NCBI GenBank assembly: GCA_964444665.1
Contig: CAYUIE010000001.1
Coordinates: 124,001 to 188,000, forward strand
DNA length: 64,000 nucleotides
Direction: 5' to 3'
Source: CAYZTY01 sp964444665
GTDB taxonomy: Bacteria > Planctomycetota > Phycisphaerae > Sedimentisphaerales > CAYZTY01
Shown here: piece after piece, positions 1 through 9,231 of the stretch
Numbering within the stretch: position 1 is the first letter of the stretch
How the letters are laid out: the number at the start of each line of letters is the position of its first letter
The notes under the pieces: generated by a model
What the model was told of the DNA's origin: nothing
Seen by the model: the letters and a program-made list of their open reading frames with translations, nothing else
Databases searched by the model: none
Position numbers and translations under genes: made by a program

Positions 1-2392
1 TTTGCTCTGCCGTGATGCCGTCAATGTCAAGGTCCGCAGTATCGGGAGGAACGGCTATGTTGCTGCCTATGTCGATACAGGGTGAAGTCCATAAGAGCCG
101 GAAGTTGTCGTCCAGCGTGCCGATAGTATTATTCGCGCCGTTGGGGTCAACAAAACAGGGGTCGGCGTTGATGTTGTTGATACCGGCGCCCCACCAGCCG
201 CCCTGGACGTCAGAGTAACTAACAATTGCCGCGCTATTCAGGCTATCCCATATCTGCGCTGCAGAATTATCCCAAACGATGCAGTTGTTAATTATGGGGA
301 AGGAACCGTTGTAGTTATTTATGCCGCCGCACCAGCCGGTTGCCAAATTGGCGCTTAAGGTGCAATTGGTTATTGTTGGACAACTACCGACGATGTTTGA
401 TACACCGCCTCCATACTGCGCAGAGTTGTTACTAAATAAGCAATTCATTATTGTCGGATGGCTGTTGTGCATGTTGTACACTCCACCCCCATTATTTGAT
501 GAGACGCAACCTTTGTTCGAAATAAAGCTGCAGTTGACCAGTGTCGGAGAGCTCTCATGATTCAATATCGCGCCGCCTCCATCGTCTCCTGCGTTTCTGT
601 AGAAGATGCAGTTACTTACACGTAAAGTGCTTTGGCCGCCGTTCCACATCGCTCCGCCGCCACCGTCTGCGGAGTTCTCGACGGACTTGCATTTATTGAC
701 TGTGCAATCTGCGACATTGTTAAACATTCCCCCGCCTGAGTTGTCGGGCCAGGAGCCGCTGTCGGCGTTGCCGCCGGTGATGGTAAAGCCGTCGAGAATA
801 GCTGTTGCATCGGTAAAGCTGCCGGTGACGACGTGATAACTGTTTTCTGCTCGACTCAGGTCACTTGCTAAATTACAGGGATTACTCACATAGACATCAT
901 TGCGACTCAAGTCACCGCTGAGGATTGTTTCATAGAGCTTGATATCGCGGGCGTCCGGATTCGGTGCTCCAAAACCGGCAAAGCCGCCGTAGATGGCCAG
1001 GCCATTTCTAAGTGTGAAGCTATCAAATCGGTTTCCAGAGCCGCCTGGAATGACTGAGTTAGTATCCGGGTAGTATGTTCCGTCGGCTACCCAGATCACC
1101 TGAGCCCCAAGGTAAGCCAGGGCGTCCTGAAGATGGTTGTAGGCGTTGAACCAGCTCGAACCGTTATTACTGCCCGGCGCATTCGGGTCAACATAGGTGA
1201 CAGGCGGGGGCAGCGGTTTGGCTATGCCGGAAAGCGCAAAGGCCAGGTCGATAGAATCTCCTTCGAATGGATGGCCCGTCGGATAGCGCAGCTCTTGCCA
1301 TGGCCCATGACCGCCTGTCCAGCCTGTGGCCCAGACGGCATCATCTTTCCAATGGTTAGTTGAAGTTTTCCAGCCAAACCGCACATTCGGGTCCCAGGGA
1401 TAAGTGTCTGGTAAGGCCTGGACGACCAGCCAGTAAGTGTTGCCCTGTTCCTGAACGAACGCATTGCAGGGGTCGATATTAAAGTGGTACAACCAGCAGT
1501 TAGAATCGCTAATAGTCTTATATAGTCCAGTACAGGGTGAGTAGTAACCTTCTGCCAGCGCCTGGCTGTAAGGCCATACATCAAATTCTCCCTTGTAGAA
1601 GGTCCGTGTCCATAGCCACTGATTTGGCTCCGACCAGCCGTTTGGTCCGGACGGATTATCATTGAAAATGTCCAGCCAGAATTCAACACCGTTGGGGCCG
1701 GTAGTGGGGAGCATATCGTCGTAAAACGAGCCCCAGATGTAAATGTCCGTAATTGGTCCGGTCTTGTTGCAGTAGAAATCGTCAGCAAGAAGCTGCATGT
1801 CCCACATTGGTGGGTACGGACCCCAATGTGTTGCGTCAACATCGATACCATTTATGTCTGAAAGGTCCGGCCACTGTACCCACTTGTAGAATACAGGCTC
1901 CTCAGTCATCGGTACGTGGACACGATAGCCATCGCCATCTTGCTCGCTTCGGTGGTTGGCCGAGATGTCCACGACCTGGGCGTACGGACTTGAGCTTCCG
2001 TCAATTGTGGTGGTCCAGTCGCTCCATATGCTTGGATTCTGATTTTCGAACTGGAAGCGGAACGTACTGAAGATAGCGGTACCACAGCCAGGACTCCACC
2101 AGGAAGCCCACCATTCGCTTCCCACCTGGTGAACGGAGAACTGCCAGTTTGGGTCCGGCAGAGTCCAGTTCGTGTAGTTGCTTGGATTAGAGTCGAACAC
2201 TCTAACATGAAAATCACAGCGACCGAAAGCAGTCGGAGTCACATCATACCAATAGATTGATGGATGGGTAGGATTCACACCACCCTGCGGCTCGCAAACC
2301 ACCGTGTCGGCCTTCGTGACCGTTACTCCGGCTCCGATGAATACTACAAGTGCTGCCAGCAACCAATTGATTTTTAGTTTCGAGTCTTCCAT
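1..2392 (-). CDS. Secreted right-handed beta-helix protein, C-terminus beyond window
   Basis: The frame is open from an ATG at 2392 to the left edge without a stop, giving at least 797 codons, so the C-terminus is missing. An AGGAGG box lies 7 nt before the ATG. The N-terminus is a Sec signal peptide (MEDSKLKINWLLAALVVFIG). The next ~400 residues are rich in Trp and Asp and include LADDFYCNKTGPITDIYIWG, which resembles the planctomycete DUF7901-type domain (from memory). After 'TYVDPNAPGSNNGSSW' comes a right-handed parallel beta-helix with repeated GGG(I/M)(Y/F)N and 'NC.F..NSA' units, like polymorphic-membrane-protein repeats. The part before the edge reads 'SPCIDIGSN', which usually closes such helices. 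By analogy with the neighbour a dockerin-like end may follow outside the window. Probably an exported surface or polysaccharide-associated protein; no catalytic site recognised. Confidence 0.85.
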   Translation of the reverse strand, partial: MEDSKLKINWLLAALVVFIGAGVTVTKADTVVCEPQGGVNPTHPSIYWYDVTPTAFGRCDFHVRVFDSNPSNYTNWTLPDPNWQFSVHQVGSEWWASWWSPGCGTAIFSTFRFQFENQNPSIWSDWTTTIDGSSSPYAQVVDISANHRSEQDGDGYRVHVPMTEEPVFYKWVQWPDLSDINGIDVDATHWGPYPPMWDMQLLADDFYCNKTGPITDIYIWGSFYDDMLPTTGPNGVEFWLDIFNDNPSGPNGWSEPNQWLWTRTFYKGEFDVWPYSQALAEGYYSPCTGLYKTISDSNCWLYHFNIDPCNAFVQEQGNTYWLVVQALPDTYPWDPNVRFGWKTSTNHWKDDAVWATGWTGGHGPWQELRYPTGHPFEGDSIDLAFALSGIAKPLPPPVTYVDPNAPGSNNGSSWFNAYNHLQDALAYLGAQVIWVADGTYYPDTNSVIPGGSGNRFDSFTLRNGLAIYGGFAGFGAPNPDARDIKLYETILSGDLSRNDVYVSNPCNLASDLSRAENSYHVVTGSFTDATAILDGFTITGGNADSGSWPDNSGGGMFNNVADCTVNKCKSVENSADGGGGAMWNGGQSTLRVSNCIFYRNAGDDGGGAILNHESSPTLVNCSFISNKGCVSSNNGGGVYNMHNSHPTIMNCLFSNNSAQYGGGVSNIVGSCPTITNCTLSANLATGWCGGINNYNGSFPIINNCIVWDNSAAQIWDSLNSAAIVSYSDVQGGWWGAGINNINADPCFVDPNGANNTIGTLDDNFRLLWTSPCIDIGSNIAVPPDTADLDIDGITAEQ

Positions 2393-2473
2393 TTTGAATC
2401 CTCCTGAAAAATTGTTAGAATTTTGTGATGCCTTTGGCTTGTGGGCTCCTTCCGAAATTGCGAGTTAAATGAA

Positions 2474-2507
2474 AATGATATCTGACATATAATGATATCT
2501 GACATAT
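2474..2507. repeat. Exact 17-bp tandem direct repeat
   Basis: Two perfect copies of aatgatatctgacatat lie back to back upstream of the left beta-helix gene, overlapping its predicted -10 box. This may be an operator or a replication-slippage duplication. The neighbouring gene's otherwise similar leader does not have it. Confidence 0.8.
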
Positions 2508-2519
2508 ATAAATAGTCAA
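2492..2519 (-). promoter_or_regulatory. Predicted promoter of the left beta-helix gene, within a 17-bp tandem repeat
   Basis: On the minus strand TTGACT (2519-2514) and TATCAT (2497-2492) are separated by 16 bp, about 90 nt before the leader's start codon. The -10 hexamer lies in the second of two exact 17-bp tandem copies (aatgatatctgacatat, 2474-2490 and 2491-2507). The neighbouring peptidase gene has an equivalent TTGATT-16-TAGAAT arrangement. Inferred from pattern only. Confidence 0.4.
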
Positions 2520-2631
2520 TAACATTTTAGGGGCGTAGAGTAATTAATTGTATTAGCTCGATTTTACTGCTTTTTTTTGCTCTTACTTGTGGAGTTAATT
2601 GCTGCTGTGCCTTCGATTTAAGGAAAATAAG

Positions 2632-2668
2632 AAAAGGGCCGCAGGTTTGTGCCTGCGGCCCCTTTTAT
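2632..2668 (-). terminator. Rho-independent terminator of the C10 peptidase gene
   Basis: A near-perfect GC-rich stem (AAAAGGGCCGCAGG with CCTGCGGCCCCTTTT) encloses a 6-nt loop. It lies just past the stop codon at 2692 and is flanked by T/A runs, so it can end the minus-strand transcript. Confidence 0.85.
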
Positions 2669-2691
2669 TTCAAATCAAGACTGCAATAAAA

Positions 2692-5600
2692 TTATTTGCC
2701 CGCCAGCCAGTATTTGCACAGGACCTCTAAATCCCGCAAATCGACGATACCGTCGCCTTCAGGCGGCGGAGCAATATCCACCGAAGGCCCGTCCTGTAGC
2801 CAGTATGAAGCCAGAATAGCAAAGTCAACAAAGTCCACATCACAGTCATCATCGAAATCGCCGATATAGGCGTAAGCAAACTCATAAGCACCTATATCCA
2901 CAGTAACGATATCGTTACAATCGCCATCTACAAATCTGGGACGGCCGTCGAGGTCGGTTGTAACACCGGCAGGGGCTTCTGAGTTTTCACCGGTGTCTAT
3001 GCATGGAGAACCGGGCAGTAAGTGGAAATCGTTCGCACCTATAAACATCGGGTCAACATCGATGTTTAAGGGCCCCCAGTAGATTACGCAGTTATCACAA
3101 TATACGCCCTCGTAACCATCCTGCACGTCGGAGAAACCAATCATCATCAGGTCGGCGTCCAGAAGCGTTATCTGTTGGCCGAGATTGGCGGTATTACCCC
3201 AAAGGATGCAGTTAAACATCACTAAGCCATTGTCTAAATTGTTTAAAACAATTCCGCCGCCAAAGTTTTCTGCTGAGTTGCCACTGAAGGTGCAGTTAGA
3301 CACTGAGACTAACATATATTCGCTGTTACCTACCATAATTCCCCCGCCATCTTTTCCTGCCATGTTGTTGCTTAAAGCGCAATTGTACATTGTTAAATCT
3401 CCGCTGTTATTATTATATATTCCGCCGCCGTCAAGTATGGCCGAGTTATTATTGAAGGCGCAGTTGGTCAATGTTAATAAGTAGTCGCTGTCGACGCGAT
3501 ACAATCCACCGCCATAGCTGTTTGCAGAGTTACCGCTAAAGGTGCAGTTATTTATTGTTAGGTTGCTGGACTCGATGTATATTCCGCCACCGGCGTATTC
3601 TGCCGAATTCTCAATAAAGGTGCAGTCGGTCAAAGTGGAACTGCTATTGATATTGTACATTCCGCCGCCACCCATATCCGGGTCCGGACTGGTAGCAGAA
3701 TTACCAACAAATGTGCATCTGGTAAGCGTTGGACTGCTGTTGATGTTAAGTATCCCTCCACCGAATTGGGCCCAGTTGCCACTTAAATTGCAGTCGGTTA
3801 GGTTTGGAATGCAGTTCTGCCAGTTGAATATCCCACCGCCCCACGCGGCTGAGTTTTCGCTGAAGGTGCAGTTTATGATATTTGGGTCGCTGTCCTCGTT
3901 GAACATCCCACCGCCACGTATGAATGCGGAGTTTTCGGTGAAGGTGCAATTGCTAAGGATTGGGCTGGCGGACTCATTGTACATTCCGCCGCCATAGAAA
4001 AGGGCTGAGTTACTGGTGAAGGTACAGTTTCTCAGCGTCGGGTCGCCTGAGACGTTATATATCCCGCCGCCGCGTCTCTGAGTTGTTAATGCCCCCTTAG
4101 CATTGCCAGCGGTAATGGTGAGGCCATCGAGGACGGCGTTCGGTTCAGTTCCGCTTCCCGTAGCGACATGATAACTGTTGTCAGAATTATTATCAGGGAT
4201 GCCGATGTCACCACTGAGGATGGTTTCGTAGGACTGAATGTCCCTGGCGTTGGGATCGGGCGCACCCACGCCGGCATAACCACCGTAAATGGTAACTCCG
4301 TTGATTAGCTGGAAGGTTGCGGTTTTGTCGCCGGGTGTTATCCCAGCCCCCTGGTCCGGCATGTAGTTCCCATCGGCCACCAGAATCTTATTTGTCCAGA
4401 CATTGGCCAAACCGTCCTGAAGATAATTGTACGCATTGTCCCAGCTTGTCCCGCCATTATTACCCGTCGCGTTGATATCGACATAGACAGCAGAAGGAAG
4501 TTCCCGAAAATCAATCCCCCATTTATTCCCCGAAGTTGCTGCCCAATCGCTTGAAGTACCGGTGGTTACATTCTTGGTTTTGAATTTGTAACCCGGCTTT
4601 GTGACACTGATATTATATGTAGAGCCTGGCTGGATCGTCCCAAGTGCATAGATGCCTCTGGTATTGGTTACAGCGATGTATGGGCCGGCCGGCCCTTGTG
4701 CCGTGACCGTTGCGCCGCTTAAAGAAATACCATTGGCGTCGATAACTCTGCCGCTGATTATCTCGCCAGTGCCCGAGACAAAAATGTTATATATACAACC
4801 CAGAACACTATTATAGTCATAAACAGAGGGAAGATTGTACCAGGCGTTATGGTTTCCATCCCAGCCCATATTAATGTGGTGATAAAGCGTTGAAAGATTG
4901 TAGCCGTATCCGTCGGCCACTACGGCATGGCCCATCTCATCCTCCATTGTCTTGGCAAGGTTGAGAATGACAGGATGGTTGTAGTCAAGATTGGGATTAA
5001 TCATCTCGATTAACGCCGGGATAGTAGGCCAGAAAGTGCTGCAGAAGGCATTGTTGTATGCGAAAATGTTCGGGTCCCTCAGCGCAAATGCTGCGTTGAA
5101 CCAAAAAGCGGACGATTCGTTGGGTCCATAAGCCATAAAGACCGTCACACCGGCATCGTAACAAAGCGCTCCGATGGCCTGTCGCTGTGCTGGTGCTGTA
5201 TTACAATTAGGCTCATAGACCATCAGGTTCCAGTTGTACGGCCCGCCCAAGCCGTTGCCGCCCCGCGTCCATGCAGACTCGCCTATTCCGTTTACAAAAA
5301 TCCCGAATGGCCCCTCCTTACCTATTCCATTGGGGTCGTCGGCAAACTCATGAAACCGCATCAACTGTGCCATTGCTGTGGCTAAACAGCCACAGGGATA
5401 ATTGTTGGGATTGCCGTAGGGAGATGGGCTGCCGGGCGAACTGATGATGGCGAAGTCGCAAGGGTCACAGGGGTCGCTTGGCGGTGTGTAATAGTTATAG
5501 CAGGCAAGAGCGCAAGGGTCCCCTTGAGGTGCGCAGCAAGTTGTCTGGCCCCACTTACTCAGCAGCAGTGGGTCGACACGAGGATCGGAGACCGAGGGAA

Positions 5601-6105
5601 GCCCTATTACCGGAGGGCCCTTGGATTCCATAGAGCCCTTAGACTGCTTGGCAAGGACGGTCAACTGCTCCCATCTTGACTGGAAGTTAAGGGCCGTTTC
5701 CATTGCAGCGGTTGCTTGAAGTTTTTGGATGTCTCGAACTGCTGCGATGCGCCCCTTGAGGTCACGGTTAACTAACGCTCCCAGCGGATTATCCGGAGAT
5801 GGATCGTAAGTACCTTTTTCAACAAAACCAATAATCGGTTGAACCAAATCATCTGCCGATACAATTACAAAGCCGGACGGCTGAAGATAGACGATGTAAT
5901 AAATCGGCTCGTCATTCTCATTAATGTATGTCTCGACGTTAGTGACTTGCCGGCCGAGAGCTGCGCCGAGCGGCCGGGCATCGGTTTTCAACCAGCCTGC
6001 TACAACCTTTTCGGCCTCGTTAGCAGTTGTAGGCCTGGCTTGTAGATTACAGCATAGTTGAAGTAGTATCAGAAAAGACGTGAAAATTGTGCTTGGGCGT
6101 GTCAT
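2692..6105 (-). CDS. Secreted C10-family (streptopain-like) cysteine peptidase with beta-helix and dockerin-like module
   Basis: 1137 aa from ATG 6105, chosen because AGGAGG sits 7 nt upstream; ATG 6111 is too close to that box. Order: signal peptide (1-22); SpeB-type inhibitory propeptide (about 25-160, with 'GFVIVSADD'); C10 peptidase domain with Cys240 in CGCLATAMAQ and His393 in GHAVVADGY, followed by the Trp-containing 'HHINMGWDG'; a CarboxypepD_reg-like domain starting ISGRVIDANG; a long right-handed beta-helix with about a dozen 'GGG(I/M)(Y/F)N..NCTF..NSA' coils; and a C-terminal dockerin-like pair of Asp-rich loops (DFDDDCDVDFVDFAILASYW; EGDGIVDLRDLEVL). The catalytic dyad is present, so it is probably an active exported protease. 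The substrate is unknown. A strong terminator follows. The beta-helix half is paralogous to the gene at the left edge. Confidence 0.9.
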   Translation of the reverse strand: MTRPSTIFTSFLILLQLCCNLQARPTTANEAEKVVAGWLKTDARPLGAALGRQVTNVETYINENDEPIYYIVYLQPSGFVIVSADDLVQPIIGFVEKGTYDPSPDNPLGALVNRDLKGRIAAVRDIQKLQATAAMETALNFQSRWEQLTVLAKQSKGSMESKGPPVIGLPSVSDPRVDPLLLSKWGQTTCCAPQGDPCALACYNYYTPPSDPCDPCDFAIISSPGSPSPYGNPNNYPCGCLATAMAQLMRFHEFADDPNGIGKEGPFGIFVNGIGESAWTRGGNGLGGPYNWNLMVYEPNCNTAPAQRQAIGALCYDAGVTVFMAYGPNESSAFWFNAAFALRDPNIFAYNNAFCSTFWPTIPALIEMINPNLDYNHPVILNLAKTMEDEMGHAVVADGYGYNLSTLYHHINMGWDGNHNAWYNLPSVYDYNSVLGCIYNIFVSGTGEIISGRVIDANGISLSGATVTAQGPAGPYIAVTNTRGIYALGTIQPGSTYNISVTKPGYKFKTKNVTTGTSSDWAATSGNKWGIDFRELPSAVYVDINATGNNGGTSWDNAYNYLQDGLANVWTNKILVADGNYMPDQGAGITPGDKTATFQLINGVTIYGGYAGVGAPDPNARDIQSYETILSGDIGIPDNNSDNSYHVATGSGTEPNAVLDGLTITAGNAKGALTTQRRGGGIYNVSGDPTLRNCTFTSNSALFYGGGMYNESASPILSNCTFTENSAFIRGGGMFNEDSDPNIINCTFSENSAAWGGGIFNWQNCIPNLTDCNLSGNWAQFGGGILNINSSPTLTRCTFVGNSATSPDPDMGGGGMYNINSSSTLTDCTFIENSAEYAGGGIYIESSNLTINNCTFSGNSANSYGGGLYRVDSDYLLTLTNCAFNNNSAILDGGGIYNNNSGDLTMYNCALSNNMAGKDGGGIMVGNSEYMLVSVSNCTFSGNSAENFGGGIVLNNLDNGLVMFNCILWGNTANLGQQITLLDADLMMIGFSDVQDGYEGVYCDNCVIYWGPLNIDVDPMFIGANDFHLLPGSPCIDTGENSEAPAGVTTDLDGRPRFVDGDCNDIVTVDIGAYEFAYAYIGDFDDDCDVDFVDFAILASYWLQDGPSVDIAPPPEGDGIVDLRDLEVLCKYWLAGK

Positions 6106-6192
6106 TTTCATTCCTCCTGAAAGAGTGTGAGAATTTTGTAACAATTTTGACTTGAAGGTTCCTTGCGATTGTTAAGTATGTTACAGATAATA

Positions 6193-6220
6193 ATTCTACC
6201 TCATATATATATAAAATCAA
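6193..6220 (-). promoter_or_regulatory. Predicted promoter of the C10 peptidase gene
   Basis: Minus-strand TTGATT (6220-6215) and TAGAAT (6198-6193) are separated by 16 bp, about 80 nt before the start codon. An A-tract (rc of 6271-6281) lies further upstream. The leader nearest the gene (6113-6138) closely matches that of the left beta-helix gene (2400-2425). Confidence 0.4.
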
Positions 6221-6321
6221 GAAAATTTTGGGGATTTTGAGTAACTAACTTTATTATAGTGAATAACTGCGTTTTTTTTTGCTCTTGCTTTTAGGGCTGC
6301 TCAAGGCTATATCTCATTATT

Positions 6322-7902
6322 ATGACTTATCTTACCGTTCCGATCGCAGCTTCAAATGTTGAGCAGGCACATAAGCAGATAAAATCCGCGAGGCTTGCCG
6401 GCGCTGAGATGCTCGAGCTGCGGGCCGACTATCTGGCCGAGCTAAATACGAGCGTATTAATGCCGCTTATCGAAAAGGCGAAGCAAACGAAGCTACCAGT
6501 GGTTGTTACCTGCCGGGACAAACAGCAAGGCGGGGCAAGGGATTATTCGCTCCAGCTTCGAAGCCAAATACTTGCCGAAGCGGCGGCCGAGGGCGCTGAT
6601 TTTATCGACTGCGAATATGAAAACTTTCTCATTCCTGAGATTCAGGAGAAAATTAAAGCGGCCTTGAGCAAATCGCCCGGTTGCCGATTGATTTTGTCTG
6701 CTCACAATTTCGAAGGTCGTTTCGAAGATATTAACAAGCTCCATAGTGATATTTTGGCAGTCTTTCCTGAGGCCATCCCAAAGTTGGTCTATACTGCAAA
6801 CCATATTGCGGATTGCTTCGATGCCTTCGACTTGCTGCACAACAAAAAAGGCGAGCCCGATAAAATCGGGATTGTGTTTTGTATGGGCCAGGCGGGTCTT
6901 ATCAGCCGAATCATTGCAAAAAAGCTCGACTCTTTTGTTACATTCGTGAGCATAGACAACGAGAGTGCGACCGCACCGGGCCAGTTGACAATCGAGCAAA
7001 TGAGAAAATTTTATCGTTTCGATTCAATAAACGCAGCTACCGAGCTTTTTGGTGTGATTGCCTGTCCGGTGGGCCATTCGCTCAGCCCGGCAATTTTTAA
7101 CGGTGCTTTTGAAGAAGCCGGGATGAATAAAATGTATCTGCCGCTACTGGTCGAGGGAGATAAAATCGGGTTTGACAGTTTTATGGACGGTGTGCTTGCC
7201 CGGCCGTGGCTTATGTTTTGTGGCTTTAGTGTAACCATACCGCACAAACAAAATGCCCTTGATTTCGTCAGAGAAAATAAGGGCTTTGTCGAACCCTTGG
7301 CCGAGAAAATCGGCGCGGTAAACACGCTTGTTGTCGAGTCACAAGCGACGAGCGACGAGCGACGAATTAGTGCATATAACACCGATTATGCCGGTGCGCT
7401 GGACGCAATTACTTCAGGGCTGGGTATCAGTCGGGGTGAATTTAAAGGCAAATCAGTCGCTGTAATCGGCGCGGGCGGTGTGGCGCGGGCCGTTGTGGCC
7501 GGCCTGAGCGACGCCGGCGCTAAAATTATCATTTACAACCGCACTGTAGAAAAGGGCGAAAAGCTCGCCGCCGAATTCAATTGTGATTTTGCTCCCCTGG
7601 GTGATTTATCAAAACTTAAAGCGGAATTGCTGATAAACTGCACCAGTATCGGGATGCATCCGAATACCGATGCGACGCCGGTGCCTGAGGAATGTTTGAT
7701 AAAAGATATGGTGGTTTTTGATACTGTTTATAATCCTCCTCAAACATTACTCTTAAAGCAGGCAAAGGAAAAAGGCGCCAAAACCGTTGATGGCCTGTCG
7801 ATGTTCGTCAACCAGGCCGCCGCCCAGTTCAAGCTCTTCACTGGCAAAGACGCAGATACAAAACTTATGCGAAAAACCATTTCTAATTGTCTCTCTCAAT
7901 AA
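6322..7902 (+). CDS. aroDE: Bifunctional 3-dehydroquinate dehydratase / shikimate dehydrogenase
   Basis: 526 aa, two fused shikimate-pathway enzymes. Residues 1-225 are a class I dehydroquinate dehydratase with an ELRADYL strand, the His of ILSAHNF and the Schiff-base Lys of PKLVYTA. Residues ~240-526 are shikimate dehydrogenase with 'GHSLSPAIFN', SVTIPHK (catalytic Lys), NTDYAGA, the nucleotide loop GAGGVARA, and the DGLSMFVNQAAAQF C-terminus. The fusion therefore carries out steps 3 and 4 of chorismate synthesis. This order is known from plants and from members of the PVC superphylum, consistent with a planctomycete. No clear ribosome-binding site precedes the ATG, so the mRNA may be nearly leaderless. 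Confidence 0.95.
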   Translation: MTYLTVPIAASNVEQAHKQIKSARLAGAEMLELRADYLAELNTSVLMPLIEKAKQTKLPVVVTCRDKQQGGARDYSLQLRSQILAEAAAEGADFIDCEYENFLIPEIQEKIKAALSKSPGCRLILSAHNFEGRFEDINKLHSDILAVFPEAIPKLVYTANHIADCFDAFDLLHNKKGEPDKIGIVFCMGQAGLISRIIAKKLDSFVTFVSIDNESATAPGQLTIEQMRKFYRFDSINAATELFGVIACPVGHSLSPAIFNGAFEEAGMNKMYLPLLVEGDKIGFDSFMDGVLARPWLMFCGFSVTIPHKQNALDFVRENKGFVEPLAEKIGAVNTLVVESQATSDERRISAYNTDYAGALDAITSGLGISRGEFKGKSVAVIGAGGVARAVVAGLSDAGAKIIIYNRTVEKGEKLAAEFNCDFAPLGDLSKLKAELLINCTSIGMHPNTDATPVPEECLIKDMVVFDTVYNPPQTLLLKQAKEKGAKTVDGLSMFVNQAAAQFKLFTGKDADTKLMRKTISNCLSQ

Positions 7903-7950
7903 TAGCTGATATAATTCTTAGCAGAAACAGATAATTTATAAGGTAAAAAT

Positions 7951-9180
7951 ATGGCGAAGAAGGAAAAAGTAGTATTGGCGTACAGCGGTGGACTGGATAC
8001 GAGCGTGATTCTGCCGTGGCTGAACGAGACGTACGGGTATGATGTAATCGCATTTGCCGCGGACCTGGGGCAGGGAGAGGAATTGACCGGCATCAAACGA
8101 AAGGCCCTTCACTCAGGCGCGATCAAGTGCGTTGTCAAAGACCTGAGACGCGAGTTTGTCGAAGAATATCTCTGGCCGCTGCTAAAATCCGGAGCGGTTT
8201 ATGAGGGTAGTTACCTACTCGGGACAAGCGTTGCCCGGCCGTTAATTGCCAAGCATCAGGTCCTGACTGCCCACAGCGAAGGGGCAACGGCGGTGGCCCA
8301 CGGAGCAACCGGAAAGGGCAACGACCAGGTACGCTTCGAGCTGACATATATGGCCCTTGACCCGGCCCTGAAAATTGTAGCTCCGTGGAAAGACCCGAAC
8401 TTCACGCTGAGTGACCGGGAAACGGCTGTCGATTATGCGACAAAACACGGAATCCCAATTGACCAAAGCAAAAAGAAAATTTATTCTCGCGACCGTAATC
8501 TTTGGCATCTAAGTCACGAAGGCGGAGACCTTGAAGACCCGGCCAATGAGCCAGGAGATGATTTATATGTAATGTCCCGGCCGGTTTCAAAAACGCCCGA
8601 CAAAGCCGATTATGTGGAAATTGGTTTTGAAAAAGGTATCCCGGTGAAGCTCAATGGCAAGGCTACAGATGGCGTCAAGCTGATTCAAACGCTAAACTCA
8701 GTCGGAGGCAAGCACGCAATCGGCCAGGTCGACCTTGTTGAAAATCGTCTTGTTGGTATAAAGTCCCGCGGTGTCTATGAAACGCCGGGCGGAACTATTC
8801 TTGTTACGGCTCACAAAGCGCTGGAAAGCATCACACTCGACCGCGAGACAATGCATTACAAACTGCAGGTTGCCTTGAAATATGCCGAGCTTGTTTACAA
8901 CGGCCTTTGGTTTTCGACGTTGAAAGAGGCTCTGGATGAGTTTATAAACGTTACCCAGCGTAATGTAACCGGCTCAGTGAAGCTGAAGCTTTTCAAAGGG
9001 CACTGCACATCGGCGGGCGTAGAAAGTCCAAAAAGCCTGTACAGCACAGGGCTGGCGAGTTTCAAGATGGGCGGCGATTATGATTCTATGGATGCGATTG
9101 GTTTTATTCGCCTGTTCGGTCTTCAAACGAAAATTACCGGCATCGTGAATAAAAAGCGAGCTAAAAAGCAAAATAAGTAA
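7951..9180 (+). CDS. argG: Argininosuccinate synthase
   Basis: 409 aa, the usual family length. The ATP-binding PP-loop VLAYSGGLDTSV is at the N-terminus, followed by 'AHGATGKGNDQVRFEL' and 'RDRNLWHLSHEGG', both diagnostic of ArgG. It joins citrulline and aspartate using ATP in cytosolic arginine biosynthesis. It lies 48 bp after aroDE in the same direction with an AAGG box before the ATG. The rest of the arg pathway is absent except for the N-acetylglutamate synthase near 20 kb. Confidence 0.97.
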   Translation: MAKKEKVVLAYSGGLDTSVILPWLNETYGYDVIAFAADLGQGEELTGIKRKALHSGAIKCVVKDLRREFVEEYLWPLLKSGAVYEGSYLLGTSVARPLIAKHQVLTAHSEGATAVAHGATGKGNDQVRFELTYMALDPALKIVAPWKDPNFTLSDRETAVDYATKHGIPIDQSKKKIYSRDRNLWHLSHEGGDLEDPANEPGDDLYVMSRPVSKTPDKADYVEIGFEKGIPVKLNGKATDGVKLIQTLNSVGGKHAIGQVDLVENRLVGIKSRGVYETPGGTILVTAHKALESITLDRETMHYKLQVALKYAELVYNGLWFSTLKEALDEFINVTQRNVTGSVKLKLFKGHCTSAGVESPKSLYSTGLASFKMGGDYDSMDAIGFIRLFGLQTKITGIVNKKRAKKQNK

Positions 9181-9231
9181 GCCGTAAAATAATAGAACAA
9201 AGGATTTGTTAATCTTAAGTCCGGAGTGGTT

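Noticed and set aside
1222..2217. Minus-strand open frames (1222-1851, 1906-2217) in the left region
   Set aside because: They overlap in another frame the long edge-truncated beta-helix CDS (1-2392), which has a signal peptide, ribosome-binding site and coherent domains; these frames read as low-quality shadow sequence.
3185..3997. Plus-strand open frames opposite the beta-helix repeats
   Set aside because: They arise from the repetitive coils of the C10 peptidase gene; their Pro-rich translations (IPPP) mirror GGG(I/M) codons.
6493..6999. 168-aa minus-strand open frame inside aroDE
   Set aside because: Antisense to highly conserved aroD coding sequence; no ribosome-binding site or family resemblance.
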